From the NCBI RefSeq assembly GCF_001424425.1, contig NZ_LMPT01000007.1:20829-84828 (forward strand): DNA of 64,000 nt, in the 5' to 3' direction. The notes under the pieces were generated by a model. It was given only the letters and a program-made list of their open reading frames with translations, was not told the DNA's origin and searched no databases. Shown here piece by piece: positions 55,516 to 63,466 of this stretch (the stretch's first letter is position 1; each line of letters opens with the position of its first letter). Position numbers and translations under genes: made by a program. The DNA comes from Acidovorax sp. Leaf191. Its GTDB lineage: Bacteria; Pseudomonadota; Gammaproteobacteria; Burkholderiales; Burkholderiaceae_C.

Positions 55516-56805
55516 ATGCAACACCCGCACTCCGCTCCGTCCTTCGTCCGTCCGTTGATCGCATCGATCGCACTGGCCTTGTGCGCCAGCGCAGCCCAGG
55601 CCGCGCCCGTGGCGGATGTGCATGCCCTGGCCCAGAAGGAGCAGCAGCCGCTGCTGGACACGCTGCGCGACCTGGTTCACATCGAATCGGGCAGCAAGGA
55701 CATCGAGGGCCTGAACCAGATCGCCGAGCGCATCGCCAGCCAGCTCAAGCAACTGGGCGGCACGGTGGACGTGCTGCAGACCAGCGACATCTACCGCCTG
55801 GACGACACGCCCGAGAAGGTGGGGCCCGCCGTGCAGGCCGTGTTCAAGGGCACTGGCACCCGGAAGATCATGCTCATCGCCCACATGGACACGGTGTACC
55901 TCAAGGGCATGCTCAAGGCCCAGCCGTTTCGCATCGAGGGCGACAAGGCCTACGGCCTGGGCATCTCGGACGACAAGCAGGGCGTGGCGCTGATCATCCA
56001 CACCGTGGCCCTGCTGCAAAAGCTCAACTTCAAGGACTACGGCACCCTCACGGTGCTGATCAATGGCGACGAGGAAATCAGCTCGCCCGGCTGGCGCAGC
56101 ACCATCACCCGCGTGGCGGCCGAGCACGACGCGGTGTTTTCTTTTGAAGGCGGCGGCACCGATGGCTCGCTGCGCCTGGCGACCAGCGGTATCGGCGCGG
56201 CCTACCTCACGGTGCAGGGCAAGGCATCGCACGCGGGCGCCAAGCCCGAAGACGGCGTGAACGCGCTGTACGAGCTGTCGCACCAGTTGCTGCAGATGAA
56301 GGACCTGTCGAAGAACGACGAAGGCCTCAAGCTCAACTGGACGGTGTCCAAGTCCGGCACCAACCGCAACGTGATCCCGGCCGAGGCCACCGCCCAGGCC
56401 GATGCACGTGCCCTGAAGGTGTCCGACTTCGACGGCCTGGAAAAGACGCTGCAGGAGAAGGTCAAGGCCAAGCTGCTGCCGGCCTCCAAGGTAGACGTGA
56501 AGTTCGAGGTGCGCCGCCCGCCGCTCGAAGCGAGCGAGGCATCGCGCCGAGTGGCCGGCTACGGCAAGGTCATCTACCAGGAGCTGGGCCTGCCGCTCAA
56601 CGTGGTTGAAAAGGCCACGGGCGGCGGTACCGATGCCGCCTTTGCGGCGCTGAAGACCAAGGGCGCGGTGGTGGAGGGCATGGGCCTGTCGGGCTACGGC
56701 GCACACTCCAATGACGCCGAGTACGTGCAGGTCAACACCATCGTGCCGCGCCTGTACCTGGCCACCCGCATGATCATGGACATCTCCCGCGGTGCCGTGA
56801 AGTAA
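55516..56805 (+). CDS. M20 family metallopeptidase (glutamate carboxypeptidase type), exported
   Basis: 429 residues from MQHPHSAPSFVRPLIASIAL; signal peptide ends AAQA. Zinc-binding motifs of M20: MLIAHMDTVYLKG, GLGISDDKQGVAL, the catalytic Glu pair in INGDEEISSPG, and GGGTDA/GAHSNDAEY near the C-terminus. Close to carboxypeptidase G2, which removes C-terminal glutamate from folate-like compounds. Periplasmic. Start may also be an upstream ATG at 55483. Own terminator follows. Confidence 0.92.
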   Translation: MQHPHSAPSFVRPLIASIALALCASAAQAAPVADVHALAQKEQQPLLDTLRDLVHIESGSKDIEGLNQIAERIASQLKQLGGTVDVLQTSDIYRLDDTPEKVGPAVQAVFKGTGTRKIMLIAHMDTVYLKGMLKAQPFRIEGDKAYGLGISDDKQGVALIIHTVALLQKLNFKDYGTLTVLINGDEEISSPGWRSTITRVAAEHDAVFSFEGGGTDGSLRLATSGIGAAYLTVQGKASHAGAKPEDGVNALYELSHQLLQMKDLSKNDEGLKLNWTVSKSGTNRNVIPAEATAQADARALKVSDFDGLEKTLQEKVKAKLLPASKVDVKFEVRRPPLEASEASRRVAGYGKVIYQELGLPLNVVEKATGGGTDAAFAALKTKGAVVEGMGLSGYGAHSNDAEYVQVNTIVPRLYLATRMIMDISRGAVK

Positions 56806-57129
56806 CGCCGCGGCCGCTCTGCCGGCCTGTCGGCGTGTCGGCCTGCCGCTGAAAACCCCGCAGTCGTCGCGACTTGCGGGGTTTTATTCTTTGTTGGGTG
56901 CACCAAAAGCGCTTTGTAGGCCATCGAAGAAGCGCGGGGACGGGCGCGCGCCCCGGCAGCCCTCTGCAGGCGTGGGTTTCAGCTGCACATGACACCCGTT
57001 TGACCGTCCAGCAGCCGTCACGCAAGTGTCATGGGCCGTTTCTACAGTGCGACGCAGCCGGCCCGCGTGGGCCTGCACCGGCGCTGTTTGCAGCGACCGC
57101 CTTTGCCCGTCCAACCCGTGTCCTCCGCC
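56806..57129. other. Intergenic region between peptidase and PAP2 gene
   Basis: Contains the terminator at 56852-56885; no gene seen in the rest. It should hold the PAP2 gene promoter. Confidence 0.6.
56852..56885 (+). terminator. Rho-independent terminator of the M20 peptidase gene
   Basis: 11-bp stem aaaaccccgca / tgcggggtttt with a 12-nt loop, ending in four T. Confidence 0.85.
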
Positions 57130-59079
57130 ATGTTGCAGCTTCCCACCTACCGCCCCCTTGTCATTGCCCTTGCCGCCGCCCTGGCCCTGTCCGCCTGTGG
57201 AGGGGGAGGCGACGCAGAACCGGCCGCCCCGCAAGCACCCGTCGGCCTGGGCCGTGCCGATACGGCCCCCGTGCCCAACGAGGCCAGCACCCCGCCGTTC
57301 GTCGACTTCGCATTCACCAACCAGCGCGGCGACGCGCGCTACGCCACGCTGGCGACCAACGCGGGGGTGCGCGTGCTGGGCGGGTTCCTCGACATCTGGA
57401 AGCCGAGCACCCAGCTGGTGGACGCCGGCGTGACTGCCCCGGCCAACGGCACCTTCCCGGCCATTGCCCCATCGAGCTGGAGCGGCATCCCGGGCGACGC
57501 CACGGACGGCACGGTGCTGAACCGGGACGTGCATGCCCGCAACATCCAGTACGTGGTGGATGCCACCACGCGCCGCACCGCCGCGCAGGAACAACAGGCC
57601 TACCTGGATGACCGCCGTGGCAAGGGCTACAGCGTGACCGATGGCCTGGGCCCGCTCACCAGCGCGTGGCGCACCGCCGCGCAGCAGACCACCTCCATCA
57701 ACAACGTTCCGACCGACGCGACCAGCGTCGTATACAACGACATCGGCAACAACGTGGGCGTGGGCGGCAGTGCCAACACCAGCTTCGGCACGGTGGTGGA
57801 CTTTCTGGGGGGCATCGGCGACAACGGCTCCACCGAACCTGCCAAGCGGTTCTACAAATACGCACGCCCCTGGCGCTGGAGCGCCAGCGTGATGGTGCTG
57901 CCGACCCTGGGCCCCGCCAAGAGCACCACCCCCGCCACCGATGGCGGCTTCACCAGCGGCCACACGGCCGAGGGCGTGCGCGACGCCATCGCCATGGCGT
58001 ACGTGGTGCCCGAACGCTTCCAGGAAATGCTCGCCCGTGGGCTGGAGCTGGGCGAAAGCCGCATCCTGGCCGGCATGCATTCGCCCCTGGACGTGATCAG
58101 CGGCCGCATCCACGGCCAGGCCGTGGCTGCCGCCAGCATCGCCACCGGCGTGAACGCCCCGCGCAAGGCCGCCGCGCTGGCGCAGGCCCGCGGCACGCTG
58201 ATGGCTGCCGTCGGCGCGAAAACGCCCGCCGAGTTCCAGCAGTTCGCACATTCGCAGCCCGTGGGCACTGACCGCTTTGCCGACCGCGCCACGAACAAGG
58301 CCGAGTACCTGCGCCGCATGACCTTCGGCTTCGCACCGATCGGCGACACCACGCGCGCTGCCGTGGTGCCCAAGGGCGCAGAAGTGCTGCTCGAAACCCG
58401 CTTTCCGTACCTGGATGCCAGCCAGCGCCGCGTGGTGCTCAAGACGACGGCCATCGCCTCGGGCTACCCGGTGATGGACGACGCCGAAGGCTGGGGGCGC
58501 CTGAACCTGTTTGCGGCAGGCGACGGCTACGGCAACTTCAACGGCGATGTGGCGGTGGCGATGGACGCCGCGCAAGGCGGCTTCCACGCCCTGGACACCT
58601 GGCGCAACGACATTGCCGGCGCCGGCAAGCTGACCAAGCGCGGCAGCGGCACGCTGGCGCTGTCAGGGGCCAACACCTACACCGGTGGCACCGAGGTCGC
58701 GGCTGGCGCCGTGCAGGCGGACTCCGCCAATGCAGCAGGCAAGGGCGACGTGTACCTGAGCGGCGGCACCTTCATCAGCAACGCAGCCTCCGCGGTGGTC
58801 ATTGGCGGTGCGTACACCCAAGGCGGCAGCAGCACGCTGGACCTGCGACTGGGCGCCAACGGCGCGGGCCAGCTGAACGCCAGCGGCCCCGCGACGCTTG
58901 CAGGTTCGCTGGTGGTCAGCTTCCGGGCGGGCTACACCCCCGCAGTGGGCTCCACCATCACCATCGTGCGGGGCAGCATGGTGCGTGGCACGTTCGGCTC
59001 GGTCACGGTCAAGGGCTTCAAGGTGACGCCGGTGTACCTGAATGATTCGGTGCAGCTGCACATAGACGCCATATCCTGA
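57130..59079 (+). CDS. PAP2-superfamily acid phosphatase lipoprotein with autotransporter-type beta repeat
   Basis: 649 residues from MLQLPTYRPLVIALAAALAL; lipobox LSAC at the end of the signal, then GGGGD. The PAP2 catalytic triad of motifs is complete: KxxxxxxRP at Lys239-Pro247, SGH at 276-278, and SRxxxxxHxxxD at Ser310-Asp321. Residues about 495-640 carry an autotransporter-associated repeat (GSGTLALSGANTYTGGTEVAAG) and a beta-helix-like stretch, but no C-terminal barrel. It is thus a phosphatase linked to a passenger-type beta domain, probably surface- or periplasm-attached. Confidence 0.87.
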   Translation: MLQLPTYRPLVIALAAALALSACGGGGDAEPAAPQAPVGLGRADTAPVPNEASTPPFVDFAFTNQRGDARYATLATNAGVRVLGGFLDIWKPSTQLVDAGVTAPANGTFPAIAPSSWSGIPGDATDGTVLNRDVHARNIQYVVDATTRRTAAQEQQAYLDDRRGKGYSVTDGLGPLTSAWRTAAQQTTSINNVPTDATSVVYNDIGNNVGVGGSANTSFGTVVDFLGGIGDNGSTEPAKRFYKYARPWRWSASVMVLPTLGPAKSTTPATDGGFTSGHTAEGVRDAIAMAYVVPERFQEMLARGLELGESRILAGMHSPLDVISGRIHGQAVAAASIATGVNAPRKAAALAQARGTLMAAVGAKTPAEFQQFAHSQPVGTDRFADRATNKAEYLRRMTFGFAPIGDTTRAAVVPKGAEVLLETRFPYLDASQRRVVLKTTAIASGYPVMDDAEGWGRLNLFAAGDGYGNFNGDVAVAMDAAQGGFHALDTWRNDIAGAGKLTKRGSGTLALSGANTYTGGTEVAAGAVQADSANAAGKGDVYLSGGTFISNAASAVVIGGAYTQGGSSTLDLRLGANGAGQLNASGPATLAGSLVVSFRAGYTPAVGSTITIVRGSMVRGTFGSVTVKGFKVTPVYLNDSVQLHIDAIS

Positions 59080-59409
59080 GTTTGTCGCTATCACCCTCTC
59101 GCGCGCAGCCCCATCGGCGGGATGGTTGTAGTTTGAAATTGAATTGGCTGCAGGGCGCACGCACAGTGGGGCGAATCCGTTGGTAGGTGGGTGGTGACCT
59201 GCTATGGACCCGCCGTGCAGCGCAGCGCATTGCGATGCGGGACCTATGGTTAATGTAGCTGTCGTCGGGCTTGAAAAGAGTATTTAATGGTATGAGTAGG
59301 TTGATCTTGAATATTAAATATTGATGGATTGCTTATAAGATTTGGCCGGTTTTTATCCGGGATGCTTGAGCCCTGAATTTTCCTACACCACTTCATTTGG
59401 AGGCGGATC
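59080..59409. other. AT-rich intergenic region before the NLP gene
   Basis: No gene seen. GC content drops within this stretch (for example aatattaaatattgatggat) and remains low to about 61800. Presumably the NLP promoter and the left edge of an islet. Confidence 0.6.
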
Positions 59410-60195
59410 ATGGTCAAAAATCGCAATTTTACCCAAATTATATTTTCCGCATGTATCGCGGCGATGTCTTGTGGAGCCGCGCACGCGCAAAGTGGATTGG
59501 ACGAAGCCGACGAATTTTTTGAAGACGGTGGAGCATCGGTCTATTTTCATAGCCTGCCCCATAACCAAATTGTGAGCTTCCCGGAGAGCGTGGATGAGTT
59601 TGAAGCCACTTTCAAGCCCAGGCTTTTTGTGGATGGAGGCTGTGTACCGTACCCTGCCGTGGATGCATACGGCAATGTAGGCCGGGGTTTGCGTCCTACC
59701 TATCCCGTCAATGGGGGGTGTTCACAAAGCATTGGCCAGGTATATGTTCGGGCGGAGCCTTACCACAATGAATGTGCTGTCATGTATGCATGGTATTTTC
59801 CCAAGGATATCGTTGTTCTCGGTCAGGGACATACCCATGATTGGGAGGCCGTCGTCGTTTGGCTGAGCCAATGTTCTTCGCAAGCCCAAATCAATGCAGT
59901 TTCTTACTCGGCACATGGCGGGTATCAAACGCTTTTCCGTCCACCTCTTTACGGGTCGAGGCCACTGGTGAAATACACAGAGACAGATTTCCCTTTCAAC
60001 CACAGCTTGACCTATACGGACCATCTGGGCGGCTCTCAACCCGCCATTGCCTGGTCTCGACTGACACCAGCTGCTCGCCAGGCCCTCTCCGATGCTGATT
60101 TCGGGGCGGCGATTGTTCCGTTCAAAGATAGTACCTTTCAACACAGTCTTGACAAGGCGTGGGAAAGTCGATTTCAACCGCTCGATGTCAATTAG
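59410..60195 (+). CDS. NEP1-like (necrosis-inducing, NPP1 family) secreted protein
   Basis: 261 residues with signal peptide IIFSACIAAMSCGAAHAQ. The NLP heptapeptide GHRHDWE is present as GHTHDWE (140-146), keeping the metal-binding His, Asp and Glu but with Arg changed to Thr. Cys-containing GGCVPYPAVDAYGN and the QVYVRAEPYHNECAVMYAWYFPKD core match the family. NLPs are cytolysins that bind plant sphingolipids and cause necrosis; the changed residue could weaken toxicity. Gene GC is lower than the flanks, suggesting transfer. Confidence 0.88.
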   Translation: MVKNRNFTQIIFSACIAAMSCGAAHAQSGLDEADEFFEDGGASVYFHSLPHNQIVSFPESVDEFEATFKPRLFVDGGCVPYPAVDAYGNVGRGLRPTYPVNGGCSQSIGQVYVRAEPYHNECAVMYAWYFPKDIVVLGQGHTHDWEAVVVWLSQCSSQAQINAVSYSAHGGYQTLFRPPLYGSRPLVKYTETDFPFNHSLTYTDHLGGSQPAIAWSRLTPAARQALSDADFGAAIVPFKDSTFQHSLDKAWESRFQPLDVN

Positions 60196-60470
60196 TCGTG
60201 ATAGTAAATTCATATTAATGAATATTTAATATCAGCCAAATTTTTATTTGGGTGCGACCATTTGCGTTGGCTGGCAGGCCGCTGTGGCGTGGCTTCGGCG
60301 ATTGCTGCCAGTTATTTTCTAGTATGCGGTCGGTTGGATCCGGGCGCTCCTGGTACTACTTTTTCATGACCTGCATGGGCGTCTTGCTGCCCAGCGCTGA
60401 CTGCAGCAATGTGCGACTGTTGATGCGAAATCTTGAATTGGCATTGTGATTATCGATTATCCCAGAAAAT
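60196..60470. other. Intergenic gap in the AT-rich islet
   Basis: A 65-codon open frame (60252-60449) is present but lacks a recognisable domain, start-site signal and composition support; I see no clear gene. It may hold the promoter of the next gene or the remnant of a lost one. Confidence 0.4.
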
Positions 60471-61358
60471 ATGGCCAATTACATGCCGGAGGGTACACTT
60501 GCTTCCGTAAAAAAAGATGCATACGATGCATTGCGGAGTTCTTATGCCTCAGTTTCCAGAACTATTTCTACTGAAGCAGCTTATACCGCAAAAAGTCAAA
60601 GTGCCTGCTTCGACCAATTTCAATTGATTGAAATTCCCGAGGTCATGGAGAAAAAGATGCAGGCTGGCGTAGGTGCTGCATTAATGAGGCGATGGTTTGC
60701 CTCTCCGAAATTCGTATTGCCCGAGAACTGGCGCGCGGGAGATAAGGATTTTCTCACGGTTCCAAGCCAGCATCTTGATACAGCTATAGTAAAGATGGAC
60801 TGGGTTCGGAGATTTACCCGTGCCAATGTGGCGATTTCCACGCTCGAGCGACGACTTAATACGGCGTTGGCACTGAAAGAATTGAGGCGAGTTCTAAAAC
60901 GTCAGCATTTTTTGACTAACGGCAAAGAAAAAATTGGCCAAGCTGAAAGTGCTGTTGTGCTACATGAAACGAGCCATTTGAATTCTGTAGCGGTCGCCTA
61001 CGGTGGCGGAGTGGATCCACTTGATTGTGGCCTGGCGGCTTTCACCATGCATGTTGCAGTCAGTGGAACTGCGGAGCCTCTTGCCGGCGCTATGCCGAAC
61101 CAGAAAAGTCATAGAATATCCATTGAAAGATTGAATTTTTATGTGCGGGATAGCTATGACTTTAACACCGAGGATGAGCCTCTAGGCTATTGGGGCCGAG
61201 AGGGTGCTTCGGCATCTGTCTTTCATGTGGGAATGAGTTATGTCGAAAATAGGCAATTTCGATTGTGGCGTGAAAGACATGGTCGAGGTGGGGACTTTAT
61301 AATATTTTCTGACGTCTATCAAAAAAATCTACCTCGCCCCATTTTGGTAGAAATATAG
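60471..61358 (+). CDS. DUF6402-like protein
   Basis: 295 residues, low GC. The C-terminal half has ERLNFYVRDSYDFNTEDEPLGYWGREG and GGDFIIFSDVYQ, which I recall as DUF6402 features; that family is often found near type VI secretion genes. The assignment is by motif resemblance. No signal peptide. The next gene starts 1 bp after this stop. Confidence 0.68.
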   Translation: MANYMPEGTLASVKKDAYDALRSSYASVSRTISTEAAYTAKSQSACFDQFQLIEIPEVMEKKMQAGVGAALMRRWFASPKFVLPENWRAGDKDFLTVPSQHLDTAIVKMDWVRRFTRANVAISTLERRLNTALALKELRRVLKRQHFLTNGKEKIGQAESAVVLHETSHLNSVAVAYGGGVDPLDCGLAAFTMHVAVSGTAEPLAGAMPNQKSHRISIERLNFYVRDSYDFNTEDEPLGYWGREGASASVFHVGMSYVENRQFRLWRERHGRGGDFIIFSDVYQKNLPRPILVEI

Positions 61359-61359
61359 C

Positions 61360-61773
61360 ATGATCAAAATTTTAAAATTATTACTGTTGATAATTTCTGC
61401 GATTGTTTTTATTTTTGGTTGGTTGGCTTGGAGTGTGGTGCATGATGTTATCGGTCAGCATTTTGGTGCATTCGGCTTTCAGCAATTTCTTTTGATATTA
61501 TCTGGTATGGGATTTGCAGGTTTGATGGTTTCCCTAGTTTTGGCGGTAAAATTTTCCAGAATAATTGTTGGGCTGTGTGGTTTGCTTGGGTCTGTTATAA
61601 GTATTCATTCGCTGGCAATTTATCCTCGCGAAGAGACTTACTTGCATAACGGTGCTGTTTTGAATCCATCTCCCGATGAACTCATCGCCTCTATTTTATT
61701 CGGCGGATTTCTGCTGTTGACGGCAATGTTTTGGGGGTGGATAATATCCCACACAAAGAAGCCTGCTGTTTAG
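61360..61773 (+). CDS. Small integral membrane protein, possible partner of the DUF6402-like protein
   Basis: 137 residues, four hydrophobic segments: about 5-25, 42-63, 68-88 and 112-132. Low GC, like the gene before it, and only 1 bp from its stop, so co-translated. I do not recognise a family. An immunity-type role for the preceding protein is possible by position only. Confidence 0.72.
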   Translation: MIKILKLLLLIISAIVFIFGWLAWSVVHDVIGQHFGAFGFQQFLLILSGMGFAGLMVSLVLAVKFSRIIVGLCGLLGSVISIHSLAIYPREETYLHNGAVLNPSPDELIASILFGGFLLLTAMFWGWIISHTKKPAV

Positions 61774-61843
61774 GCAGGCGATCGCTCTATAAAAGAATGC
61801 AAAAACCCAGCTGACACAGGATCCAAACCGCTGATTTGTTGCA

Positions 61844-62803
61844 TCAAGTCCCAGGCACGGGCACGCTCACCGCGCCCTGTGTGTAAAACGCGTCAAGATT
61901 CTCCAGCACCAGGTCGGCCATGGCTCGGCGGGTTTCGTGCGTGGCGCTGGCGGTGTGGGGCGTGAGCACCACGTTGTCGAGCACCATCAATGCCTCGGGC
62001 ACGCGGGGTTCGTCCTCGAAGACGTCCAGGCCGGCGCCGGCGATGCGGCGGTGTGTCAGCGCATCGATCAATGCGGCTTCATCCACCACGCTGCCGCGGG
62101 CCACATTGATGAGGAAGCCTTGCGGGCCCAACGCTTGCAGCACAGTGCTGTCCACCAGATGGCGCGTGGCCGGTCCACCGGCGACGGTGAGCACCAGGTA
62201 GTCGGCCCAGCGCGCCAGTTCGACCAGTGACTCGAAGTACTGCTGCGCGATGCCGGGGTCGCGGCGGCGGTTGTGGTAGCCCACTTCCATGCGGAACCCA
62301 CTGGCGCGCTCGGCCACGGCCTGGCCGATGCGGCCCATGCCGACGATGCCCAGGCGCTTGCCCGAGACGCGGCTGCCCAGGGCGAAGCGGCTCTGCGTCC
62401 ATGCGCCGCGCCGCACGAAGCGGTCGCTGGCGGCGATGCCGCGCGACACATCCAGCATCAGCGCGAAGGCCATGTCGGCCACGCAGTCGTTGAGCACGCC
62501 GGGCGTGTAGCCTACCTGCACGCCGCGCGCCTTGGCGGCGTCGATGTCCAGCGCGTCGAAGCCCACGCCGAAGCTGCTGATGACCTGCAGGTGGGGCAGG
62601 GCGGCAATCACCTCGCCCTGGAGCCCGATGGATGCGGTGGTGACCACGCCCGAAAACTCCGCCCCACGCAACGCCAAGTAGCCGGCCGGGTCGGCCTGGT
62701 CCGCCAGGCAGGTGACGTGGTAGCGGGCGGCCAGTTCTGTCTCCAGCGCAGGAAGGGGCAGGCGGCCGATTTGCAGGATGCGGGGCAGGGCGGTGGTGGT
62801 CAT
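61844..62803 (-). CDS. D-2-hydroxyacid dehydrogenase, hydroxypyruvate/glyoxylate reductase-like
   Basis: 319 residues from MTTTALPRILQIGRLPLPAL. Nucleotide motif GIVGMGRIGQAVAE followed by NRRR, which favours NADPH; catalytic Arg in INVARGSVVDE, Glu in VFEDEPRVP and His in TPHTASATHETR. Resembles GhrB/HPR. Could reduce glyoxylate, hydroxypyruvate or a related acid. An upstream ATG at 62830 is less likely. Confidence 0.9.
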   Translation of the reverse strand: MTTTALPRILQIGRLPLPALETELAARYHVTCLADQADPAGYLALRGAEFSGVVTTASIGLQGEVIAALPHLQVISSFGVGFDALDIDAAKARGVQVGYTPGVLNDCVADMAFALMLDVSRGIAASDRFVRRGAWTQSRFALGSRVSGKRLGIVGMGRIGQAVAERASGFRMEVGYHNRRRDPGIAQQYFESLVELARWADYLVLTVAGGPATRHLVDSTVLQALGPQGFLINVARGSVVDEAALIDALTHRRIAGAGLDVFEDEPRVPEALMVLDNVVLTPHTASATHETRRAMADLVLENLDAFYTQGAVSVPVPGT

Positions 62804-62842
62804 GGGTACGGGAAAGAATGGTGGGCGCAAACGGCCCTTAAA

Positions 62843-62869
62843 GAAAAAAGGGCCGCATCGGCGGCCCTT
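62843..62869 (-). terminator. Terminator of the DUF4440-type lipoprotein gene
   Basis: 9-bp stem aagggccgc / gcggccctt with a 4-nt loop; on the minus strand it is followed by TTTTTCTT. Confidence 0.8.
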
Positions 62870-62884
62870 GGTCGGGTCTGGGCT

Positions 62885-63346
62885 TCAAGCCGCGACGCGC
62901 ACGGCCTGGCGGGCCAGCAGCTTCCAGGTGCCGCCTTGATCCTGCCACACGCCCAGAATCTTGATCTGCACCTTGCCGGGCTTGCCTGAGTCGTTGGTGT
63001 CGGCCGTCAGCGTGTGGCGCACGATGGCGGTGTTGCCCACGACCTTGATGGTCTGCTCGGTGATGGCGATGGTTACGAAGTCCGACTTGCCGGCCACGAG
63101 GTCACCGATAAAGCTGTCCTTGGTGTCCACGCGGCCGCCAGAGTGACCGTAGCTCAGGTCATCAGCCACCAGCTGGGCCAGGGCCGCAGGCGTCGGGTCG
63201 ATCATGGCCATGCGCAGGCGCTCGGCCGCAGCGGCCACGGCCTGCTCGGCCGATGCCGACGACGTGGCGGGTGCGTGGTTGGCGCAGCCCGCGAGGGCCG
63301 CGACAGCCACGATGGTGGCCGTGGCGAGAATGAGCGTTCTGAACAT
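62885..63346 (-). CDS. DUF4440/NTF2-like lipoprotein
   Basis: 153 residues. Signal with lipobox LAGC (residues about 18-21), then an NTF2-like domain: ADDLSYGHSGGRVDTKDSFIGDL, FVTIAITEQTIKVVGNTAIVRHTLTADT, GVWQDQGGTWKLLARQAV. Similar proteins are found beside sugar-acid catabolic genes, and here kdgD lies 120 bp upstream on the same strand. Function unknown. Confidence 0.85.
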   Translation of the reverse strand: MFRTLILATATIVAVAALAGCANHAPATSSASAEQAVAAAAERLRMAMIDPTPAALAQLVADDLSYGHSGGRVDTKDSFIGDLVAGKSDFVTIAITEQTIKVVGNTAIVRHTLTADTNDSGKPGKVQIKILGVWQDQGGTWKLLARQAVRVAA

Positions 63347-63466
63347 CTTGTCTGTCTCCGTTGTTATGTGTGATGGATGAAGAGTGCAAAGGCGTGCCGC
63401 TACAGAACCCCGCGTCCGTGCACGGCCGGACGCGGGGGATTTCCTGTTTCTGGGGGGGCGTGGGTA

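Noticed and set aside
60252..60449. A 65-codon frame in the gap after the NLP gene
   Set aside because: No domain, no ribosome binding site and no clear coding composition; too little to call a gene or pseudogene.
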